From assembly GCA_029216955.1 (NCBI GenBank), contig JANAVB010006999.1:82853-146852 (forward strand): a stretch of 64,000 nt of DNA, in the 5' to 3' direction. Every line of letters starts with the position of its first letter. The first letter of the stretch is position 1. Source of the stretch: Iris pallida. Taxonomy: Eukaryota; Streptophyta; Magnoliopsida; Asparagales; Iridaceae. Both the position numbers and the translations under genes were made by a program. The notes below the pieces were generated by a model, which ran no database searches, was not told where the DNA came from, and was given only the letters and a program-made list of their open reading frames with translations. Shown here piece by piece: positions 48,685 through 59,534 of this stretch.

Positions 48685-49500
48685 CTATGTCAGGCCTTGT
48701 GGCAGTAGTAGATATATCAAACTCCCAATAACGCTTGCGTACTCCAGCTGTCTGACGTTTTCCCCTGAATTAGGCTTCAGCTTCATATCACACCTGTAAG
48801 AAGTATCGATCCCTGGAAGATCCTGAAACCCGTAGTATGTGATTATCTTCTCAATATATTGAGACTGTGACAACGCTAGTCTAATGTCTGTCTGGATGAT
48901 CTTGATCCCTAAGATTACATCAGCTTTCCCCAAGTCCTTCATACTAAACTTGCTTGCGATGAACTTCTTTGTCTCCGTGACACAGCCCATATCTGTACCT
49001 AGGATTAGGATGTCGTCCACGTACAGACAAACTATCACACCTCTTCCATCAGCAAACTTTGTGTAAACATACTTGTCCTTCTCGCTAACCATGTAGTCAT
49101 TTGACCTTATAACCTTGTCAAATTTTTCGTACCACATCTTGGGAGCCTATTTAAGACTGTACAAGGATTTTATCAACTTGCAAACTTTGTCTTCAAGACA
49201 CTTGATGACAAATTCCTCTGGCTGTTGTATGTAAATATTTTCAGTCAGCTCGCCATTTAGAAAAGCAGTTTTCACATCCATCTTAAGTATTGCTGCGAGA
49301 GCCATCAAGACTCTAATGGTGGTCATCCGGGCTATTGGAGCATACGTATCAAAGTAGTCGATCCCCTGCTTCTGAGAAAACTCCTTGGCTACCAGCCTAG
49401 CCTTGAACTTGTTTATAGTTCCGTCTACTTTCATCTTCTTCTTGAAGATCCATTTGCATCCGATGGGTTTTGCTCCTTCAGGAAGACCAACCAACACCAA
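48685..49500 (-). pseudogene. copia reverse transcriptase remnant
   Basis: 49147-49500 encodes the N-terminal part: CKWIFKKKMKVDGTINKFKA, RLVAKEFSQKQGIDYFDTYA and MDVKTAFLNGEL, standard for Ty1/copia. 48685-49137 has the catalytic LYVDDILILG, FSMKDLGKADVILGIKI and QYIEKII. A stop at about 49144 interrupts the joint between the two, just after SLYSLK. Enzymatic motifs are otherwise preserved. The order integrase, reverse transcriptase, RNase H marks it as Ty1/copia, probably the Tnt1/Tork group (inference). Confidence 0.9.
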
Positions 49501-50475
49501 GTGTTATTTGAGGTGATGGAATCAATTTTATTGTCAATTGTCTCCTTCCAGAAAACTGTATTCTGGTCTTCATCGCCTCATCATAGGTAAGTGGATCTGC
49601 TTTCACGTGATATATGACAAAGTCATTTTCGAAGTCCTTCGGCCTCTTCACACGCTTAGCTGACGGCTCAGCAAGTTCTGGTTCAACCGTTGTTTCAACA
49701 ACATCTTCTTGGACTACATTCTCATTGAAAACTTTAGATTCTTGCGCACCCTCATTGTTCTCCAGAACATCCGCAAGAACAATATTTTTGTGCTTTGCAA
49801 ATTTGTTTTCAAAATATTCTGCGTTACGAGATTCAATGATATAATTTGACTCAATATTAAGAAGTCTTTAAGCATCACTCTTCTCGGCATACCCCAAGAA
49901 GATCGTCTTTGTTGTCCTTTCCCAAGCTTCTGAATCTTAAGATCGGGAAGCTTGACATATGCCAGACACCCCCACACTCGAATAACATTCAAGTTAGGTA
50001 TGACCTTGAACCAGAGTTCATGAGGAGTAACGTCTGAAGTTGCATGAGGCACTATATTCAAAATAAAAGTGGCTGTTAATGCAGCTTCTTCCTAGTAGCA
50101 CTTTGGAAGACCTATAGTCAACGTCATTGAGTTAATTATTTCTGTCAACATTTTGTTCTTCCTCTCTACTACTCTGTTTGACTGAGGAGAGTACAGAGTC
50201 GTAGTCTCGTTGACAATTCTATGTTCTTTATAGAACGATGCGAATTCATGAGACCAGTACTCTCCACATCGATCACTTCTTATTCTCTTGAGTTTTTGTC
50301 CAGTCTGCCGCTCAGCTTCGGCCCTGAACTCCTTGAACTTCTTGAATGCTTCGTCTTTAGCCTTCAACAAGTAGACGAACGTGTACTTTGAGAAGTTGTC
50401 GATGAAGGTTATGAAATACTTCATCTCGACATTTGTAGAGAACTGTTTGAAGTCACAGATATTAGAGTGTACCAA
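49501..50475 (-). pseudogene. copia integrase remnant
   Basis: 50092-50475 holds the catalytic core: VHSNICDFKQ, YFITFIDNFSKYTFVYLLK, IRSDRCGEYW and SPQSNRVVERKNK. The first DDE residue, normally Asp in the HSD motif, is Asn, and the usual RGGEY Gly is Cys; the third residue Glu is kept. 49714-50061 continues with the post-core segment (PHELWFKVIPNLNVIRVWGC) and then loses resemblance through a frameshift. 49501-49713 is the variable linker before reverse transcriptase. The protein could not integrate DNA. Confidence 0.87.
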
Positions 50476-50894
50476 CTCCAGAAGATCTGTACTTCGATTA
50501 ACCCAAGGAAAGGGTTTCCTTATGATCTTCGTTTGAGCACAAACTTCATATTTTTCTACCTTACCCCCACACTTGGAGATAAGTCATAGACTAGACATTC
50601 TGTTTATTCATTTACAATGAATATGTCCTAGCCTATTATGCCACAACTCAAATGTATAAGCAGAATGAGTGATTTACAAGCTGAATTTTGAACATTCCTT
50701 TGATATAAAAAGTTTTTCCGAAATATGTTTCCTTAATAGACATCACCATCTGGCCAGCATTGATGTCCATCATGAGGCCTGCGTTGCAGAGTAGGCCTCC
50801 AGAGATCAAGTTCTTTGCGATATCAGGTACATGCTTCACACCATGAAGCGTCAGAGACTTCTCCTAAGTCAGCTTCAAAACCAACGTCCCGATC
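50476..50894 (-). pseudogene. copia pre-integrase fragment, cut by gypsy D
   Basis: 50648-50839 encodes VKHVPDIAKNLISGGLL-type sequence of the GAG-pre-integrase region, with the beginning of the same domain readable up to about 50890. 50476-50647 bridges to the integrase core with stops. The reading ends at 50894, where the D LTR starts. Gag, protease and the 5' LTR of this copia element are not in the window. Confidence 0.8.
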
Positions 50895-51570
50895 TGTAGC
50901 TTTCCTTCTCAAAAAGTTTTGAAATATTTTTTATTATTTATTTGTTTAAATGGTGATTTTTAGAATTTTATAAATGATTATTTAGTTAATTATTACGGTA
51001 GGTGATTTTAGCTATGGTGGAGTTTGAAGTACCAGACGACTAGGAATCGTGACACGGATAGTGCAGTGGAGTGCCTTGACTAGTGTATTAGCCATGCCAA
51101 GGAAGATCCAGCCATAAGTGTCCTAACTAGAAAAACCAGGCCAAGTTGCGACTTGACCTCTAAAGACATTCTAAGTCATTTATTAATTATATTATTGACT
51201 TGTAGGAGACCCTGTTTGTGTCAATCTAGCTCGAACTAGACCTGAACCTAAATCGAGGCCATATAATCTTGTAGTGAGACCAAGGACGAACATGTAGACA
51301 TATTTTATGGGTGCACAAATATTTCTATTTATTTTTTGAAATTGACGACTAATTTCTAAATATTTATTATATGTAGGTATTATTAATAGCGGTTTAGAAT
51401 ATTGTACGATTTTTTGGAGCCAAATAAGGAGTGCATTGGTTAGGTTCACCAAAAACTACTATTGGGTTATTTTTGATTATTATTAGGATTATTATTATCA
51501 TTAATGTTATTGTTGTTGTTGTTATTAAATAAAAATATTTATTATTATTGGTGGTTATTTTAATCCAGTG

Positions 51571-51571
<1 letters not shown>

Positions 51572-51663
<92 letters not shown>
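51572..51663. repeat. (TA)n(TG)n(G)n composite tract
   Basis: About 60 bp of TA, then TG repeats, then a run of 17-18 G. The same composite is at 56031-56102 in the partner LTR. It lies immediately upstream of the TATA box. Confidence 0.95.
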
Positions 51664-51672
51664 TGCATGTTC

Positions 51673-51680
51673 TATAAATA
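51673..51680 (+). promoter_or_regulatory. TATA box of gypsy D LTR
   Basis: TATAAATA followed by GGCCATCCC. It is repeated at 56112-56119 in the second LTR. Confidence 0.65.
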
Positions 51681-51739
51681 GGCCATCCCTTGGGAATAGA
51701 TAGAATTGAGATTTTATTTTAGATAATTTAGAGTATTAA

Positions 51740-51741
<2 letters not shown>

Positions 51742-51827
<86 letters not shown>
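51742..51827. repeat. (TA)n microsatellite
   Basis: A long TA run, shorter in the partner LTR (56172-56242). Confidence 0.95.
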
Positions 51828-51829
<2 letters not shown>

Positions 51830-52917
51830 TTATGTGTATATAGATATATATAGGATAATATATATGTATTAAATAGAAATAGAAAATAGTAGTAGAAGAT
51901 TGTGAAGTATCTTTGTACATGTTAAGTGATGTGGCAAGTAGAAGAAATCCCTCATGTTACTGTCTGCATCTTCTTATTGACCCATTAAATTTGATTCAGC
52001 CATATCGTGACTAGGTTTTGCTTTTATAGCGACCAGTGTATGGCCAATTAAACCATGATTTCTAGTATGGTTGTAATAAATATTTGTATTTCCAAATACC
52101 CGGCCTAGTGGAGAACCCACAACAAGCAAAAAAACCCCACAAGTTCCCCAGCCCAACCGCTCAACCCGAGAGCAGGGGAATCCCGGCCCGACCCCTTACT
52201 ATTGAAACCGAACACTTCACACATATATATATCAGAGATCGAGAGAAGAGGAGATAAAACCTAAACCAACACCCTATCCCCCGTACCTCCACCTTGCCGC
52301 CCAGCCCCTGGCGAGTCTTCTCAGCCCTGGCGCCGCCGTGCGCGGCCGCAGGCCGGCACGGCAGCGCCGGCATGCGCGCACAGGCGCGAACAAGCCACAA
52401 CAGTAGCGGCAGCAAACAAGCAAAATCAAGGTGAGTTTTCTCCGCCCACCTTCAACTACTTTTCGATCTACAAGTTCCAACGCACAGAAAACCTATAGGT
52501 CTTTAAACCCAATTAATTAGTTCGAACTAAATCGAACCAAAATCGTATTAAAAATAGACCCAAAATAGACGAAAAACTGTCTCGAACGAGACAGAAATTC
52601 GATCCCAGGGACCTCATTTGGAAGGCATATATCTTCCAATGTAGATCGATTCTTCGAAATCTAGTTAAACATATTTGAAGACAACCTATAGGACATAAAA
52701 AAGGCTATTTACGGATTTTGATTTCATCCATTATGCATCAAGCTAAACCTCTTTGAAAACTGAAAAAACTTGTTTTTAAAATTGTAAAAACCTTCGATAC
52801 GACGTACGTCCTGCCAATCCGGACGACGTGGTCGCAAACCGAAAGCATCAAAAGGTGCGTATCGGCTTTGTGGGCGTGTGGGCTTTGACGGAATTCAAAT
52901 TGGTCGCGTGTGCGTGA

Positions 52918-53335
52918 TGAATTTGATGCGTATCCGTCAAAATTCACCGTATCGGCCTCTGTGCAAATTTCCTAATTACTTTGTGCACGTTCATCAGATC
53001 AAGACAAAACTTACGCCAACAAGACCGTATCGTTTCTCTGGTCCTGTATGCCAATTTTGGTCAGATTCTGAGACAGTTGATCGGATCGCCGTTTTGCGGG
53101 CCCCACGATCCGATTCAATGGGCAATTTTGTGCACGAACCCACCGGAATCCACAATTGGACATGCCGTTGGGTTCGTATCCTCAAAACAAATCCGTAGAC
53201 ATATAGTTTGATGACTTTAGGGACCATTGACTCTGGCACACTTTTTGGTGCAAAGCAGGTCTAACGGCGAACACCGTTTTGGCCCGAAGTGACCGTTTTG
53301 CCCCGGTGTCCAGAATTGGACTTAAAGACAGGCAA
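52918..53335 (+). other. conserved LTR block shared with family A, open on both strands
   Basis: The region aligns almost base for base with the complement of about 11530-11930 and 17850-18250 in family A, while the surrounding LTR does not. Examples are AATGGGCAATTTTGTGCAC and CCGTAGACATATAGTTTGAT. A sense frame of about 100 codons (52878-53198) contains FSGPVCQFWSDSETVDR; family A has FSGPVSQVWSDSETVDR. An antisense frame of 60-80 codons also matches. The sense frames differ by one shift near their ends, so conservation may be at nucleotide level. Confidence 0.7.
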
Positions 53336-53774
53336 TCCTAGCTAATTTGCCTATTCTGGGAATGTTAGCAATATCTGTTTTAGCTTTCGGAGACAGTTAC
53401 GAGATTTGGAATTTATGGCTTACCAGTTGACTATATTTTTGTTGGATCTGCGTGCAACTTCCAGAAAAGATATCTTGCCTCCCTCTACAGTTTAATTTCA
53501 TGTTTACAGTTTCATGTTATTATTGTATTATCATAGATACTCTATTTGTTATAGATTTTATATGATTCATTAGCTTTCAAGTTGACTTGATTTATCTAGA
53601 TTATACATACCGTGTTCACCAGTTTTTGGTCTTGTTTGACTTGACAGTGTAGTTATACTGGACTTGACTGTGTCTTGACTGAGTCATACCTTATCTCACC
53701 AGTCTTGCTTGAGTCGTATCATAGAACGAGTACGTGTAATTGAACTACTAAATCCCTGTATCGTTTTTTCTCAA

Positions 53775-54075
53775 CCAGAGAGTCCGCACTCAGGACGAGG
53801 GTTGACCGTTTGCACCAGAGAGTCCACACTCGGGATGAGGGTGTTTGTTCCTTGGCATTAGAGAGTCCACTCCGGACCAGGGTGTTTGCCTTGATCTGTT
53901 TATATTCATGAGTCCACACTCGGGATGAGGATGTTGACTTGTTTATTTGCACCAGAGAGTCCACACTCGGGATGAGGGTGCCTTACCGTGAACTAACCAG
54001 AGAGTCCACACTCGGGACAAAGATTAGTGATTAGTTCAAACTTACGAGTCCACTCGGTGTGAGGGTTTGGTATTC
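53775..54075 (+). repeat. minisatellite in gypsy D LTR
   Basis: About seven copies of GAGTCCACACTCGGGATGAG plus GGTG occur at irregular spacing of 30-60 bp, usually preceded by CCAGA. The copies are more similar to one another than the spacers are. Confidence 0.88.
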
Positions 54076-54723
54076 CATTGATCTCGTATTCACTTGTTTA
54101 TCCAGCAGTTCAGTTACGTGTAGTTGTTCTTGTATTCCAGTTCATAATCACCTGTCAGTAGGCACTTGTCGTTAGTCACTTGTTAACAGTTTTGGTCGTA
54201 GTCTCTTGCCATGTTTATGCCTTTTTTTTGTTCATATCTTGGTTATAGTTTATGCATGATTAAACTGATAGATAGGCATGTTTTTATGTATCTTGCTATG
54301 TCCCCTGAAGACCTGATGATCTCTTCAGGTTTAGCGATTGCATAGAGTTAGTTAACAGAGTGGGATGGTGGATGATTGGGATGCATGATTCAGGTATTTG
54401 TCAGTGATATTACATTATTATCCTTTCGTGCTTACATTCCGTATCATGAGATATCCTGCTTATTGATTCAGTTAGAGACTCTTGTTATATTCGTTGAGTC
54501 TTATCGGACACATAAGCTAGTAGACTGCAGACCACGACCCATAGTGTTCATTCAAGTTTCGTACGTTTATTGTGGAGTTGAGATATAGATTGGTTTTGCC
54601 ATGATTTGCCAGTTTACCATACACTTGACAGCGTTTACGTATTCGAGTCGGGCTGGAGTCTGCTTGATGCGTAGCTGGCTTACTCACGAGCTCGCGTCCG
54701 AAAAACGGGTGCGGATCGTGACA

Positions 54724-55341
54724 AGTTTTTTGTGGCCCATGCAGGTCAGAGCATATCGTATCGTTTACGTAACTGTACTGATACGAGCCTGTGAATATGA
54801 CTAAACCCTTAGAAATCTCAATCCAACCCTTAGAAATCTCAATCCACTCTGCCTTGAAAATTCTTCTAGAAAATTTTCTACTTCCTTGAAATTTCATATT
54901 TATTCTCGATTTTTCTTTCTTGCCTTCTCGTACTCTTGAATCTCGTCCCTTCCTATTCCGGGGTGACGAATGATCGTGCTGACTAGAATTTATCAGAAAT
55001 TCTTAAGTTATAGTATAGTATTGCTTGATTTTTAAATATTGGTTGTTTGATAGGTATGTGGGGATTATAGATGCCATATGTCTTATATATCTAAGGATAA
55101 TGACTCTAGCAACTTAAGAAAAGGTTATAAAGTGTTAGTGACCGTATTTTGAGGAGTAGTATGACCAAAGGTGGACAGAAGTTCTCAAGTATTCGGAGTT
55201 ATAAAATGACTAGAGAGGGTCATAAAATATTTTTGGAGAAATTAAATTTGAGGAGATTAAGGTAATAGTAGACTTTGAATTTTAAGGAATAGTTATGAAT
55301 TAGAATTTCGATGACGAAATTATTTTTAAGGTGGGTAGATT
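54724..55341 (+). mobile_element. gypsy D internal domain, only 618 bp
   Basis: It starts AGTTTTTTGTGGCCCATGC, the primer-binding-site region. It ends with a GATGACGAAATTATTTTTAA tail and the polypurine tract AAGGTGGGTAGA before the LTR at 55342. A 23-bp TAGAAATCTCAATCCA phrase is doubled at about 54808-54845. No gag or pol can be read. LTRs six times longer than the interior mark a non-autonomous element carrying little beyond its cis signals. Confidence 0.85.
55328..55339 (+). promoter_or_regulatory. polypurine tract of gypsy D
   Basis: AAGGTGGGTAGA lies two bases from the LTR start TGTAGCTTCCC, identical to the tract at 25327. Confidence 0.75.
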
Positions 55342-56026
55342 TGTAGCTTCCCTTCCCGAAAAGTTTTGAAATATTTTATTATTATTTTTTTGATTTAAAT
55401 GGTGATTTTTAGAATTTTATAAATGATTATTTAGTTAATTATTACTGTAGATGATTTTAGCCATGGTGGAGTTTTGAAGTACCAGACGACTAGGAATCAT
55501 GACACGGATAGTGCAGTGGCGTGCCTTGACTAGTGTATTAGCCATGCCAAGGAAGATCCAGCCATAAGTGTCCTAACTAGGAAAACCAGGCCAAGTTGCG
55601 ACTTGACCTCTAAAGACATTCTAAGTCATTTATTAATTATATTATTGACTTGTAGGAGACCCTGTTTGGGTCAATCTATCTCGAACTAGACCCGAACCTA
55701 AACCGAGCCCATATAATCTTGTAGTGAGACCAAAGACGGCCATGTAGACATATTTTATGGGTGTACAAATATTTCTTATTTATTTTTCGGAATTGACGAC
55801 TAATTTCTAAATATTTATTATATGTAAATAATAGGTATTATTAATAACGTTTTAGAATATTGTACTATTTTTTGGAGCCAAATAAGGAGTGCATAGGTTA
55901 GGTTCACCAAAAACTGCTATTGGATTTTTTTTTATTATTATTAGGATTATTGTTATCATTAATGTTGTTGTTGTTGTTATTAAATAAAAATATTTGTTAT
56001 TATTGGTGCTTATTTTATTCCAGTGT

Positions 56027-56080
<54 letters not shown>

Positions 56081-56171
56081 TGTGTGGGGGGGGGGGGGGG
56101 GGTGCATGTTCTATAAATAGGCCATCCCCTGGGAATAGATAGAATTGAGATTTTATTTTAGATAATTTAGA

Positions 56172-56244
<73 letters not shown>

Positions 56245-57546
56245 TTATGTGTATATATAGATATATATAGGATAATATATATGTATTAAATAGAAATAGA
56301 AAATAGTAGTAGAAGATTGTGAAGTATCTTTGTACATGTTTAGTGATGTGGCAAGTAGAAGAAATCCCGCATGTTACTGTCTGCATCTTCTTGTTGACCC
56401 ATTAAATTTGATTCAGCCATATCGTGACTAGGTTTTGCTTTTATAGCGGCTAGTGTGTGGCCAATTGAACCATGATTTCTAGTATGTTTGAATAAATATT
56501 TACATTTCCAAATACCCGGCGTAGAAGAGAACCTACAGCAAGCAAAAAATCCTACAAGTTCCCTAGCCCAACTGCTCAACCCGAGAGCAGGGGAATCCCA
56601 GCCCGACCCCTTACTATTGAAACCGAACACTTCACACACATATATATATCAGAGATCGAGAGAAGAGGAGATAAAACCCTAAACCAACACCCTATCCCCC
56701 GCACCTCCACCTTGCCGACACGTGCGCACAGGCGCAAACAAGTCACAACAGTAGCGGCAGCAAACAAGTAAAATCAATGTAGGTTTTCTCCACCCACCTT
56801 TAACTACTTTTCGATCTACAAGTTCCAACGAACAGACAACCTATAGGTCTTTAAACCCTATTAATTAGTTCGAACTAAATCGAACCAAAATCGCATTAAA
56901 AATCGACCCGAAATAGACGAAAAACTGTCTCGAACAAGACAGAAATTCGATCCCAGGGACCTCATTTGGAAGGCATATATCTTCCAATCTCGATCGATTC
57001 TTCGAAATCTAGTTAAGCATATTTGAAGACAACCTATAGGGCATCAAAATGTTGTTTACAGATTTTGATTCCATCCATTATGCATCAAGCTAAACCTTTT
57101 TGAAAACTGAGAAAAACCTGTTTTCAAAATTGTAAAAACCTTCAATACGACGTGCGTCCCGCCAATTCGGGCGATGTGGTCACGAACCGAAAGCATCGAA
57201 AGGTGCATATCGGCTTCGTGGACGTGTGGGCTTTGACAGAATTTAAATTGGTCGCGTGTGCTCGACGAATTTGATGCATATCCGTCAAAATTTACCGTAT
57301 CGGCCTCTGTACAAATTTTCTAATTACTTTGTGCACGTTCGTCAGATCGAGACGAAACTTGTGCCAACAGGACGGTATCGTTTTTCTAGTCCTATATGCC
57401 AAGTTTGGTCAGATTCTGAGACAGTTGATCAGATCGTCGTTTTACGGGGCCCATGATCCGATTTAACGGACGATTTTGTGCACGGTCCTCCGGAATCAAC
57501 AATTGGACATACCGTTGGGTTCATATCATCAAAACGAATCCGTAGA
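55342..57546 (+). mobile_element. gypsy D 3' LTR, truncated
   Basis: The LTR matches 50895 to about 53200, including the TA/TG/G composite (56031-56102), TATA box (56112-56119) and (TA)n (56172-56242). A GC-rich stretch present at about 52300-52375 of the first LTR is missing near 56715. It stops after GAATCCGTAGACA, and the next bases belong to another LTR. The last 1.5 kb, including the minisatellite, is gone. Confidence 0.85.
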
Positions 57547-58189
57547 CACCCTCACTTTTCCTAGTTAGGGGTAAAATGATAATTTTCCATTTTTTAATAT
57601 TTTTGGGAATTTTATTTCATGAATATTATTATTTAATTATTATAGGAGTCGGGTTCGAATTTTATCGCATTCCGAGTTAATTCGGGACCCCGGTGAATTT
57701 CGACTTGAGCCGTGATTAGCATGTTAGCTAACCATGGCCCACCACACTAAACTTTTAGGTTTAGGAGTTTGGACTAGTTCCCCCATGAGTAATTAAGTTT
57801 AATTATGATTTTTATTTATTATTAGCATTTTTCAAAACCCATTTTTGGATTAATTTTGCATTAGGCTTAGGGAGGGACAAACTTGTAAATACAAGTGCCC
57901 CTAACCCTTAGCACCATGGCCGGCCACCTATAGGACCACCCCCTCCACCTCTTTTACTTCCTCACTAAGTTTCTTCTTCTTCTCCATTACTTTCTTTACA
58001 ACTCCTTCTTCTTCCTTTTCAAATCCACTTTTAGGTATGATTTTTAAACCCTTTTAAATTCCTCCTTTTGCATTTATTCCTTCACATAAATGATAGAGGG
58101 GATCATTCTCTACAAGTTGACCATAGCCTTTGTAGGTTCCCTTAAAATATAGGTTAAGGATTTATTATGGTTTAATCCTTTTTGAGAGT

Positions 58190-58191
<2 letters not shown>

Positions 58192-58260
<69 letters not shown>
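58192..58260. repeat. (TA)n(TG)n microsatellite
   Basis: A TA run followed by TG repeats. The sequence stays TATG-rich to about 58410. Confidence 0.95.
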
Positions 58261-58419
58261 AAATATGTGTATGTATATGTATCTATATGTATATTTGTGT
58301 GTATGTGTGAGATTTATATATATATTTAGATATATATATATATACATTTGTGCATGTTTGGGTGTTTTATATAGGTATGTATATATATATATTGTATATG
58401 TATGTATCAATGCTTAGAG

Positions 58420-58625
58420 TTGTGCATTAGAAATTATAGTTGTGCATTAGAGCCTTAGAGTTGTGCATGAGAGCCTTGTAGTTGTGCAGGAATGCCTTAG
58501 AAGTGTGCAGAATGCTATTCAGGAAAAACTGTGCAGTAGAGCCTTAAAGGTGAGCAGAGGAGCCTTAAAGGTGAGCAGAAGTGCCTTAAAGGTGAGCATG
58601 AGAGCCTTAAAGGTGTGCAGGTTGT
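58420..58625 (+). repeat. minisatellite, GCCTTAAAGGTGAGCAG unit
   Basis: About nine degenerate units of 20-24 bp, the last four nearly identical (GAGCCTTAAAGGTGAGCA). It lies in the transcribed part of the LTR and keeps an open frame by chance. Confidence 0.85.
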
Positions 58626-59261
58626 CCCAGTATGCTAAAATCCGAAAAATTTAGTATTTTGTGTGTTTCTGCTTTATATGCGTGTGTAAGGGAAATTAGA
58701 GTGTGTGTGTGTGTTTATATATAGATAGATACATAGAGAAGATTAGAAGAAGTTTAAGAATTAGAAGAAGTTAGAAGAATAGGAAGAAAAGTGAGAAATA
58801 GGAAATAGAGGGGATCGAGTTAGAGGGCGAAACGGAGCTCGGAGTATCGGAATGAGATGAAACTTTGCGTAGGCCTAGGATACGTGAATTAGATTTTGTG
58901 GGTAGGCTCCCGAGTTGAAATCGGGGTCGTAGGGCGCCGGTATCGCGCCGTATCAGTGCGTATCTTGAAATATTCAAAATTTTGGCAACGGGCCGTATCA
59001 TGGACCGGATGTCCACGTTACCTAGGTATTTTGGTAGGTAATATATGTATAGGCTAGTATCATACTACCCTGGGGAGATCGGGTCAAAATATCAAGCGTA
59101 GGTAGGCTAACTAGATAATCGCCGAAGGTAAAATTTTGCCCTTTTTAAGGATAAAATAGGTAATTGGCCTATGGCCAAGATATGAGTTTCGAAGTCCAAG
59201 ATGGACTTGGATATGGGTTGTAGAGGTTGGTAATAGTTAGAAATAGCCGTCTAGACCTAGT

Positions 59262-59534
59262 CTTGACCCCGGTTGACCCCGGTTGACTTTTTGGACCAAA
59301 AGTCAACTATGGGTCAACACTTTATCCAATTTAGTTCCAAATTCCATTAGACTTGTGCAGTTGACCAAAAGTCAACTGTTAGTCACCAGTGACCTAGAGT
59401 TGACCTAGAGTTGACCAGAGTTGACCGGTTGACCAAAAGTCAACTGTTGACTCAAATTAACCTAGATTAATTCTGTTTGACTTGCGTTGACTTAGTTTGA
59501 CCCCGTACAACCTAGTTTGACGTGTCTTGACCTA
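59262..59534 (+). promoter_or_regulatory. cluster of TTGAC W-box cores
   Basis: I count about 14 TTGAC on the plus strand and 4 GTCAA (its complement) within 273 bp, several as the palindrome GTTGACCAAAAGTCAAC. TTGAC(C/T) is the WRKY transcription-factor core in plants. Whether it acts as an enhancer or is only a degenerate repeat cannot be told from sequence. Confidence 0.6.

Larger units (their letters stand above)
50895..54723 (+). mobile_element. gypsy D 5' LTR (3.8 kb)
   Basis: The LTR starts TGTAGCTTTCCTTCTC and ends GCGGATCGTGACA, pairing with 55342 onward. It has a TATAAATA box at 51673-51680 after (TA)n/(TG)n/(G)n tracts. It shares a strongly conserved block at about 53000-53335 with family A, and has a minisatellite at 53775-54075. 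The left flank CGATC (50890-50894) is the expected TSD; the right one is lost. Confidence 0.88.

Noticed and set aside
51714..51920. IYIYIY-type ORFs over TA runs (also at 55920, 56153, 58165 and 36922)
   Set aside because: They translate (TA)n microsatellites and have no protein meaning.
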